DNA from: Echinometra lucunter
Taxonomy: Eukaryota > Echinodermata > Echinoidea > Camarodonta > Echinometridae
Direction of reading: 5' to 3'
NCBI GenBank assembly: GCA_029962745.1
Contig: CM057152.1
Span: forward strand, 20,891,310-20,955,309
DNA length: 64,000 nucleotides
Part shown: positions 31,301 to 43,400 of the stretch, one piece after another
Layout of the letters: the number at the start of each line of letters is the position of its first letter
Position numbering within the stretch: the first letter of the stretch is position 1
The notes under the pieces: model-generated
What the model was told of the DNA's origin: nothing
Seen by the model: the letters and a program-made list of their open reading frames with translations, nothing else
Database searches by the model: none
Position numbers and translations under genes: made by a program

Positions 31301-34300
31301 ATTGTATTGTATATTACTGTAGATTGTGAAGAAGGACTTTTATTTCTGTTTTCACTTTTTTGCAAAAAAATAAATAAACAAAAACAAAACAAAAACCCTG
31401 TTTGTCATATTATTTAAACCGTATGAAGCATGTATAAACGGATTGATTTCAGTCAGTCAAGTGTTAATGAATAACAATAATCCTGCATACATTGTACATG
31501 GCTGTTCCCTAATTTCATGCCGTTCAACACCCAAAGTGCTTGCTCACAAAGCCAGATAAATTGCCATTTCATTTGACTTTGTGACTGCTTCCAGGTTAAA
31601 ACATGTTTCTCTCTTTTTTTCTGTGAAAGTGGATTAATGTTAAGCTACAGTAATACAGAGAGTATAAACAATTAATTAGACCCAAGGACTTTTATATGGG
31701 GTGCAATATGCAAACATAATACTGTATGTAGATGCTTTTAATAGGCCATGTTAATTAATTTTCTACATGGTGGAAAGTTGGTTCATCACTTTATTGATTA
31801 TTCAACAATATTAAAGGAATAGCGATTAATCTTCTTCTGACATTGACTGCCAAAAGTACCAGAGTGGGAAAAAGGGGAAGCCTCAGACTTTACCCATATT
31901 AATGGTCCATGCAAGACAGATAACATAAAAAAATACAAATGATTTAATATTTTTGTAATAAAATATATACATGTATATAGCAATATGAATTTAATGCCTA
32001 GTACATGCATGCCAGTGAATATTACATGTACTAATACTGTAATGTAGACAATTTTGAATGTTATTAATGAGAAATGGTAGAAAATTTTTTAAATGTTATC
32101 TTTCCTTTTTTAAAATTTCATTTAAAAGGTACTAGTATTCTCTGAAAGTAAATATGAATTTGAAATTTGTTTTGTTATTTATTATTCCAGATATGATGCA
32201 GATATCCAAGCCCAAGATTCTCAAGGAAACACATGCCTGCACCTTTCCTGTACCCATGCTAACCCCCGATGTCTGGAGCTGATCCTGCAGGGGTGCAAGA
32301 AGGCTGCAGACTTGGTAGGAAAGAGAAACAAGGCGGGGCTCACTCCACTCATGGTAGCCTGCCAGCAAGGTCTAGAGAAACATTTGGAAGTCCTTCTCAA
32401 ATATGTAAGTAGATTTTTACGATTTGAATTAGTTTGTTTGAAGAGAAAATATCTTTTATCAATCATGTTATTGCTTGAAATGAAATTTCAAATATAAACT
32501 ATAAAATAATGGAATACATGCTCCATATGACTTGATTTTCAAGATTTTTTAAAAATTCATTTATTTTTATTCCAGATAAACACTAAAAGGAAGCTGTAAT
32601 GTACAAATGGAAGAAAATGAAAGAAAAAAGAAAAAGTATGAATGAAAGCCAAGATATGGTGTGATGGTGAAATGATGATCTCTTCCATACTTTGATATGA
32701 AAAATCAAGAAAATACCTTTAATTTGCATTTTACTTGTGTAGATTAATATCCCGTCAATTCAATGAAAGATTTAGAAATAAATGTAAAATGCCTTCAGAA
32801 GATGAAAACCCCAAATGCACATATTCAGATCATATTTACTACTAGTGCTACTAAATATGATGGTAATAAAAGGCCACATTTGAAGTTGCACTGTCCAGAA
32901 TGCTATTATAATTTCTCAATGCTAGTTTGCCTAACCTTGTCTTTCTCACATTAATCAGCAATTAACAAAGGGAATAAAAAAAGGCTTTTAGAACTTTTCT
33001 GTAGGATGGTTGATTACACTAATTACGTGGGGATCCGTTTGCAGCAGAATGATCAACAATTGACCACTTTTGTCAAGTCTGCCATGGGATGGCTTTTGTT
33101 TGTAAATTGCCAAAGTGAAGTGGAGTCTTTTTTGTGACATGCATCATCTGTATCATCTTTAGCACCAAAAGGACAGTAGAGAAAAACTTCACATTGTGAT
33201 AATGATGTATGGGAAATTGTCCTATCTGTTTTTTGTTGTTGTTTTGTTTTTTTAATCTTTCAATATTTATTGAGCATAAATCAAACAAAACAATTACAAG
33301 GTAAACACAAAATCAGATCATAAAAAAAGTAAATAAAAAAATGAATCAATGAAAAAATACACAAAGCAACAGAAAAAATACGAGCAGATAAATCAAGTAC
33401 TGGTATCGATTCTCCACTTTTGAAAATGAAGAGCAAGTTTGTCTCTTTTCTTTGCAAGATAACACTCTAAGTCCTTGTTACATTTCAACTGAGCTTTGAA
33501 ACCAACAACAGTAAGAAGTTCATTTTGAAATTTGCAAACATACTATATAAAAATTGTCCTATTTGTTAATGAATGGTTACTGATGTCATTACCTCATGTA
33601 ATTGATGACAGAGCTTCATACCAAGTGGCATGACACTCAATATCAACCATTTTTTATCGCAACGAATTATAAATAGAAGCTGCCATCGTCATTTTCCTTT
33701 CACTCTCTAAGTATTTCATATGCCGTATGAGAGATGAAAATATATCACATCATTGTAGAGAAGATCATTATAGGAGGCTTTCGATGGCCCTTTTACATTT
33801 TAAATATGTATAACAACAGCACAATGAATTCAGAAGTGCGCTATTGATGGGTTATCATATTCATCACTCGATTGCATGACTATCAAATGATGAATTTCAC
33901 ATTATCACCAATTATATTTTACCACTGTGAATTCAAATTTTCCATCTATGTCAATGCATCAGCCTTGATGAGGAAAATTGTTTCATCATCATTTCCAGTA
34001 GCTTAGGACGCGTTCAGATATACACCAGGATATCGCTTTGAAACAATGTGGCAGTTTTATTATGCGTGTAATGAGTGATGCAAAAACGGTCTGTATGTGA
34101 ACTAATTTACATGTGTGTTGTATGATACAAAAATGTGTGGGGCAGTACACTTTAAATAAACCTCCTTCCCCCCTTCCTGCTTTTTGTCTCGCCCACCGGA
34201 GGTGAAGGCGAGACTAAGGGATCCAAATGTCGTCCGTCCGTCGTCCGTCCGTCCGTCCGTCACAAACGTTATGAAAGATAACTTGGCAACCGTGACTCAC

Positions 34301-37300
34301 TTTTCAACCAAACTTGGGTTGTAGATGCACTAAGGGGACCTGCATGTTATGGTCCAGTCAGAGGTCACATGGTAAGGTCAAAGGTCATTTCAGGTCAAAC
34401 GTTAAAGTTTACGTGCAAGACTCTCTTATGACACAAAACTCTGCAACCGTGACTCACTTTTCAACCAAACTTGGGTTGTAGATGCCCTAAGCGGACCTGC
34501 ATGTTATGCTCTAGTCAGAGGTCACATGGTAAGGTCAAAGGTCATTTTAGGTCAAACGTTAAAATTTACGTGCAAGACTCTCTTATGACACAAAACTCTG
34601 CAACTGTGTGACACTGTTCAATCAAACTTGGGTTGTAGATGCACTAAGGGGACCTGCATCTTATTGTCCAGTCAGAGGTCACATGGTAAGGTCAAAGGTC
34701 ATTTCAGGTCAAATGTTAAAGTTGACGTGCAAGACTCTCTTATCACACATAACTTTGCAACCGTGACTCACTTTTCAACCAAACTTGGGTTGTAGATGCA
34801 CTGAGGGGACCTGCATGTTATGGTCCAGTCAGAGGTCACATGGTAAGGTCAAAGGTCATTTCAGGTCAAACGTTGAAGTTTACGTGCAAGACTCTCTTAT
34901 GACTCAAAACTCTGCAACCGTGTGACACTTATCTATCAAACTTGGGTTGTCGATGCACTAAGGGGACCTGCATGTTATGGTCCAGTCATAGGTCACATGG
35001 TAAGGTCAAAGGTCATTTCAGGTCAAACATTAAAGTTACGTGCAAGACTCTCTTATGACACAAAACTCTGCAACCATGTGACACTTGTCTATCAAACTTG
35101 GGTTGTAGATGCACTAAGGGGACCTGCATGTTATGGTCCAGTCAGAGGTCACATGGTCAGGTCAAAGGTCATTACACCTCCAACATAATAAGCAAATGGT
35201 CATACATTATTCTTGTATGAAGTGTGAAGTCTTATTACTAAACAAAAACAAATGCTGTGAATAATATGATTTGTGATCCGCGTCCATGTCGTGGGTGCCG
35301 GGCAACATTTTGCACTTGAAAGAATAGTACAACTATACATAAATACTCGGTGCAAAGTGGCTGAGCGATCACAATGTTTTGTCTTCTCTTCAGTTTTATG
35401 CATGCTTTTTATTGTTAATGTTACATTCAGTATTCAATTTCCATAAAAGGTTTTACTCACTAATTCTTCTTCAACAAATTTTGGTCTTTTGTTTCTCTCC
35501 CACAAACTCAATTTACATGCATACCATATTACAATTATTATGTTCAGCATTCAAATCTGGTGTTCTCATCAATTTCAGGCATGCTTTTTACTAATTATTA
35601 ACAAAATGCTGCCTTTAACCTCTATCTAATTAGTCAATTTACCCCTGACAGGTTATCCGCGTCTATCTTGCGGGTGCCAGGCAACATTTTGCACTTGAAA
35701 GAATATTAAAACTATACATAAATACTCAGTGCAAAGTGGCTGAGGGATCAGTTTTCTGTTCTCTTCAATTTTATGCATGCTTTTTTTTTTTCCTGTGGCA
35801 GTATTCAATATACCATAAAAGATTTTACTCACTAACCCTTCTTCTTAACAAAACATAACTGTTCTCGTATTTCTTTTCTCTAAATTATAAGCTCATTATC
35901 ACACTACATCATCTGCAGCCCTCAGCTACACTACAACCACAAACACTTTTCAACTCCACACATGTAAAATATCAATCATACAATGTTATTCATATCAGAG
36001 GGATGAGAGTAGAAGCAGGGAAAGTACATGCACGTGAAAATGCAGTACCATTTCATAAAAAACCCTTCTCATATTTTATCAAATGTTATTCCATCCCAGT
36101 TATTTCACAATGAGCTTTCGATACAGTTCTGTTGTGTGCCATCACAGATCGCGATATTTCTAGTTATTTTCACAAGTGGGCGAGACACAACATCGCAAAC
36201 GCCTTGTTTTAAAAGGCAGTTAACTGCTTCACATAATGTGAAGGATCTTTTTTTCTACATGCTTATGTGAAAGCAGGATTATGACTTATCGTATGCTGAC
36301 CTTTGTAGCATGGCCATACGCAGGAATTTTTTCCTGGGGGGGGGGGGGGGCAAGATAGCACGCAAGCCTGGGGGGTCACTTTCATTGAAGAATGGACAGC
36401 ATCCGCGAGAAAAAAAATGCGGAAAAGGGTATTTTTTCAGGGGTAGACGCGGAATGCGCGGAACGCGAATAGAGTGTCAAAAACACCCCAAAATGAAAAA
36501 AAGCCCCCTAAATCATATAAATCATGATAATCTAAAAAGGGTATGTAATTTGCACCGATTGCGGGACCGACTGTAACAAGACCCATGAACGGAAAATCCT
36601 ATAACTCCTGTGTAAAATATAATGATACAGTGAATTATCTCGAGATAAAAATGGCTCCAAACTTTCAATGGACCCAACTCTCACTCTCAAGGTATGAAAA
36701 TGGGAATATCCTCGTTTTGGGTATGAATATCCCAACAATTAATGAAATCCCTGTTTAGGGTGTGCAAATCTGGGACATCTGCACAAAATCCGTGTTTAGG
36801 GTGTCCTAGCGGCCTGCCCTTGAATCCTTGTTTAGGGTGCTTTTTAAAGGACGATTCTCGTGGATGCTGTCCACTCTTCAATGGAAGTGACCCCCCCGGG
36901 CACGCAAGTGAGTGAGTGAAGCGACAGAGCTGGAGCTTTTGCACTTTTAGAATTGAAATTGAATAATCTGGTACACACTCTGGGTGTAATTTTTCGAAAT
37001 TTTCAATAAAAAGTAAGAAAAAACATTTTAAAGGTCATTTTGGAATTTTCAAGAGGGCAACTCCCCCCCCCCACCCCCTGTGCGCATACGGCCATGCTGT
37101 GTAGTCATTTTTATGTTTGATGAGAGTATGTTTGAACTCCCAATATTAATTCATAGGAGTAGTATTTGAAGGTCCTATGTTGAATATAATGATATGATCA
37201 ATAACAATTTTGTTTGCCCTGGGAAGACTCATCAGCATCAGTGCTGCTCTTCCTGAGAGCTTTGCATTAAATTACACCGGCAAGTGCCAGGTCCTAACCT

Positions 37301-37424
37301 GGGTCAAGATGGACAGATATAATAAAGTGACATGAAACCTCTAACACTGTAACATAGAGAGCAAATTGTCTTGTGGTTATTGGTATACCTTAAAGATAAA
37401 TATACTCTTGTAGAAAAAGTCATG

Positions 37425-37478
<54 letters not shown>

Positions 37479-40400
37479 ATGAACAGCATTTGTATAGTGC
37501 CATTTAGCTGCAGAAACATTCAAAGGTGCCCAGCTCCCTCAAAATGTCACATATTTATTATTCACATGGTTGCTGGAAAAGCTAAGTTCAGATTCATATT
37601 GATTGGTTTAATTTCTAACATTGTACTTCTTTGGAATCTGTTTTAGAAAATATTGTAAGAAATGGAGAAAAGAGAAAATAAGGGGAGAAGTTCAAAATAG
37701 AATATATACATATATATATATATAGCAAAATACAGTAGAGGTGTCGTGGTCTGATGAATATGTCACCAGACTGTGGATCTCATGGTCCGAGTTCAAGTCC
37801 CGCCATGGCGCTACTGTCCCTTGCCAAGATATGAATCTACATTTGCCGCTCTCCACCCAGGAGCAAATGGGTGCCTGTGAGGATTGCCAAAAGCCAGTGT
37901 GATTGCCTTTGCCATTACCCTGCATGTATGCATGTGAACGGTGCAAAATGGTAGGAATGCTCCCTAAGGAGTGGAGATGGTGCACACTTCGTGCGGGTTA
38001 GAAATCCAGTGATCAGGGGTAATAATAGTAACATTTTAAAGTACACTGAAGTATTCACATAATGCCCTATATAAATGTAATATATTATATTATAATAAAC
38101 ATTACCAAAAGAGCAACGTTGATGGAATGGCAGAATTTGATGTCAATCTTTTTCATAATGATCAACTGCAGGAATCACCGGTTGGAGTACAAGATGAGCA
38201 AGGCAAGACCACCCTGCACTATGCCACGGAGAAAGGTCTTAAGTCCTCAGCCGAACTCCTTCTAGCCGCTGACTCTGGTCTTCCCTGGACTCAAGATGAA
38301 GAAGGACGTACGCCACTCCACCTGGCAGTGATCGAGGGCAAGAAGGACCTTGTAGAGTTCTTGATCAAACACAGTGGTGTGAATGCACAAGACAACCAGG
38401 GGCATACTCCTATTCACTGGGCTGTTGGTAAGTAAACTTCGTTGAATTTGTAGAATAGGCTCACTCTGCAATGTGTTTCTTGGAAATGGAAACTCAACTG
38501 TCCCCAGCAAATCCTTAATTATTTGTAATTATATGTGATTTTATTTGATTGAATAAAACTATAAAAAGATATCTTATTCAATAAACACATATTTGTTTTG
38601 TTTTCTAATATTTTTATTTATTTACTTACAGTAAACCTAAAATCAGTCTAAAAGGCCGGACTAAAAAAAGAACTTAGGAATCATATAAACTATCAAAGCA
38701 AAAAAGAAGAACAATACGAAAAAATGAATACAAAGAAAAAAAAACTCTTAATGTTAACAGGTAATAAACCTAAAGATAATGTAATAATGATGATGTGAAA
38801 AACAAAAGATAAACAATACAAGTTGTATTTGTGGGTAATAGAATAGAATAGAAGGGAGAGGGGAAATAGAAAAAGGGTGATGAAAGAGAGAGAGGGGGAA
38901 AGGGTAGTACAGGAGGGGAGGAGAATAGGAGGCAAATCTGAAAAATGAGAAAGAGAGAGAGAGAGAGAGAGAGGGTAAGAAAGAAAAGGAGAATGAGAGA
39001 ATAGGAGATGGACACCCAGTGTTACAGGCATAGAATATATCATATAAAATATACATGAAATATAAACACACAGAGAAACAACACACATGTAACAATAGGT
39101 GTGTTTTTTGAGGGTAACAGAGGGCTAATAAGCGACCCAAGTTCTGAACTAGCTTACCCGTTACCCTCGATAAACATGACGGCGACATTTGATTACCCAT
39201 TGAGCGAGATCAAGTCGTGGCAATAAACACAACGCGACTTCTGGTCGCGTTTCATTTGGGAACTTTGGACTCCTGTTTCCAGATGAGATAAAAAGTAATA
39301 AGCCCGCCAGATTTGACCTTCACTGCCGGGTCATCTTGCAGCTGGGCATGGGCTTGAGGGTTTCGGGAACTCAGATCGCGACGATAAACACGACATCCAG
39401 AGAGACCACCTGTTGTGAGTGTGATTTGTGTTCGCGACTCAAGTACCAATTTCTAATTTCTAGAAATCGAGTTCCCTCAAAAAACACACCCAATAACAAG
39501 CATGATATGGCAAGCATGATAATGAAATGAGGTAAGATAATACAATAAAACACAAAATAGATAAAGCTGATAAAAATGTGAAAAAAGGTAAGACAAGAGA
39601 TTTTTTCATTGTAATGTTTTTGTAAGATTTGATTTGAAGAGTTCAAGAACCATACTCAGTGCTCTATTTTCTAGTAATACATGAAAGAAAATTTTGCATT
39701 TATCTTTAAAACAAAAAAGAAAAAAAAGAGAAGAAAGAAAACATCAGCTTACACTACAGAAGAAATATAGTTGCTCCATGCACTAATTATATTTATCTTG
39801 AAAATTTGACCTAGACTTGATGGTTGAATCCACTAGATCAATATTAGCGATTTTAATTATGCCCATTAACCCCAAGTATTGATTAAGTCACTATGATTGT
39901 GAAGTAGTGAAGTGTGTGAAGACTGGAAAGACCTAGAGTATGATATAACTCTTGGTTTGTTTACATGAGAATGGGAGTAGTATCAATTAAAGCAAATTTG
40001 TTGCTATGATTGTGAAATAATGAAGTGTGTGAAGACTGGAAGGGCCTAGAGTATGATATAACTCTTGGTTCGTTTGCACGAGCATGGGAGTAATATTTAA
40101 AGTAAGTTTGTTGCTGTTCACAATCATACAGCTATGATTGTGAAGTAATGAAGTGTGTGAAGACTGGAAGGACCTAGAGTATGAAATAACTCTTGGTTTG
40201 TTTGCACGAGAATGGGAGTAATATCAATTACAGTAAATTTGTAGCTGTTTGTTGATTAGCAAGTCACCAGTTATTTGGCATAGCAAAATGTTTGTAATGA
40301 ATTGTGTATATAACTATTAATTATTATAGGGGGAAATACTACCAGCTTTCAAGAAATTCAGTCAGTTTCTGCTTCCGTAGGCTTTGTTGAATGCTGTTTG

Positions 40401-43400
40401 AAAAATATCATTATCCAGTCTCATTCTCTGCTTCTTCTATTGACTGAATTGTTTTCTCCTGTTTGTTTTTAGATGAAATGAGTTGTTTATTTTGTTTGTA
40501 TCTTCATGATTGTTATCTTGTATTTGTATACAGGGCCCCCTGGAAAACAGTACTGTGATTACTGATGGGGCCACACTGTTTAAATAAAATGAAATAAATA
40601 AATTTAAAAAAAAACATATATGAGTGTGTTACAAAAGCTCACTATGGTTATTAACTGATACTTTGCATGAAAATGATGAAAGTACAGTAACATTCTGCTG
40701 TCAAAAACTTGTTCATGTGTTATGTTCACCCTGACAATATGATGTCACAGTTGTCTTTTCTTTTTCACAGACTATCCATGATGCATTTCTTTAAATCAAT
40801 TTGGAAAAATACACCATGTAGCATGTATACATGCAGTTAAAGATATAAAAGAATAGTAGCATAATAACTGATAGGTGATTCTATTGATGGAACTATTTTT
40901 TGATATAATGTATCATGCAATATTGAGCAAGGATATAACTCTTGGCTTTATTGATGTGCACGAAAATGATGAAAATACAGTAACATTCTAATTGTCAAAA
41001 ACTTTCTCATGTGTTTCTTAACAATATGATGTCACAGTTGTCGTTTTTCACAGAATATCTGTGGTGCATTTTCTTCAAATCGATATAGGAAAAATACATC
41101 ATGTATAGTTAAAGATATAAAAGAATAGTAGCATAATGATTGATAGGTGACTTTATTGACAGGACTATTTTTAGATATAATGTATCATGCAATATTGGCC
41201 AAGGATGTCTTTTTTGATGTGACTGAGCCTCCGTTTAATGAGACATGCTTAATCTATAGTGCATCACCATTCAATAATGACAACCCATGATCTCTTGCTT
41301 TGATCTACGTGTGCAGTCTCATCCATAATTGATAATGATTTCTTTATTAACGAGACAAGCCTTCTTTAATTAAGTGGAATAGATGAGGCTGGTGATGTGA
41401 CATCATGTAAATACAGTATATGATGGATGAGGAAACAAGAATACTCTCCATCATTATCTGACAGTGAAAAATTGATTTTGGGACTATTTATCAATGTATT
41501 CTGTAAAATAGTCTGTGTCAAAATATAACTTTCAATTAGTACTGAATAATTGGGAAATGGTATTTGTCTATAACTCTGTATATGTATGTCTGTGTCAATA
41601 ACTTGATACTGATTATTTGACCTGATATTACTACATATGCATATATGGAAAAATATAATAATTTCCCTTTCCTGTGTCATCACAGCATGAAACTGTGAAA
41701 GTCAGTGACCTCCTTAAGAGGGGAAATACTGACTTTGATAATGTAATGTTCACAGACTAAACTCATATTTCAAAAAAGGATTTTCTTTTGCAAACACTAA
41801 ATTGTTTTATATAAAAACAATTAATTCTACTCTTATGTTTTCATAAACTCTTGATTATGCTTGTATTTTCTTTTTAGAAACTCAGTTCTGATTTGATATT
41901 TGTTGATGAACTCTCAATTCTACTATATTTACATGATATTGGATTGCTATAAATAGGATAGAGAATATTGGTCCTAATGAGTGGAATATTCCTGGTATTC
42001 CATGAAATAGAGCCATCCAATATAATTATTATTATCTATACCCAACAGGAAAGGAATTTAAAATTCAATAAATGTCATTTCAGCACCTAAACAGGGCCCC
42101 CATCATACATTTATTTTGATCACACAAGTTTGACTTACCTCTTTATGACGTCATAAAAGTGTCGTTTGTGCATTGCATGTATTGCGTATTCGCGCATTGT
42201 AATCCTTATTGCGCATGTTTTGTTTTATTGCGCGCACGCGAAGAGACCATGCAATATCGCATAATATTGCCCAGCAAATTTTGTTCATGAGCCTATGGAG
42301 AATTCAGCGTTTTATACAATATGCTCTGATATTGCAGAGACAAATCATGCAGACAAAAAATATGTGTTTTTAATGCGCCACTGAAATGCCCTATATAGAT
42401 AATAATTTCTTATATTGTACACTCGTGTTATGATTATACATTTATTTTCTTGTATGGATGCTTAGTTTTATCTTGATCTTTTTTGATATGTAAACTCTCC
42501 ATTTTATACCTAGTTTACATCTGATGTTATGACACTCAATTCTACATTATTAACAATAAATTTCTGCTTGTAGTTTGTGGTGTCCATGACCTGATTGATA
42601 CCCTGGTTGATCACGGTGGTGATCCCTCCCTGATCGATGATCACGGAGCTAGTCCCCTTCATTATGCTGCTCAGATGTGCGGAGATCCAGCTGTGTCAGA
42701 GATTGGTCTTCTATGCCTTAAGGTAAGGTCAAGGTACTTGGGTTCAGATCTAGTGAAGTGTCTGAGAGTAAATTATAGAAATTCAAAATTTAAAAAGTTG
42801 AATAAAGGGGTGGAATTCATCTTTATGAGAGATATCTCTTGTTAATGGCTTATATATAAAGACAAATCTGGTTTCAACTTTCCACAAAGGTTCATAGATC
42901 AAAACTTTCTTCATGGGCCAAGATGAAAGGAGGAAAGAGAAACAGTTCAGAATTAATTGTTTGATTATTCCCACTAGAGGCCACAGGTTCTGGGCCCTGT
43001 TTCATAAAAACTTGTTATCAATAACAGGTTGCAATAACTGTTATAAGCCAATGAAACCCTTGCATCTGATTGGCTGAGAGCAAATTTGTAAGAGAAATGT
43101 ACCAGTTGTTACTGATAACAAGTTTGATGAAATGGGGTGGTGTAACTTTAGATTTCGAAATTTTTGTTTAGGAAAGATGTTTATGATGTAACTTCTGATT
43201 AATACATTGAATACTATGCACAAGATAACTTGAACTGGGGTCAGTGGAAAATATGTGTTATACTAAAAACAAATCATGCTCGGCAGGTTAAATATGAAAC
43301 TCATAAATTGACATACCTTTTTTTTTGTTTTTACTTGCTTCCCCTGATATTGATATCAGTTTTGAAATGCATATTGCTAATACCTACATAAGGTGAATGC

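Noticed and set aside
38127..38171. In-frame extension of ankyrin exon 4 upstream (MAEFDVNLFHNDQLQ)
   Set aside because: The CAG acceptor at 38169-38171 restores standard ankyrin spacing across the junction, whereas the extension would insert extra residues in a repeat. Transcript data could reverse this.
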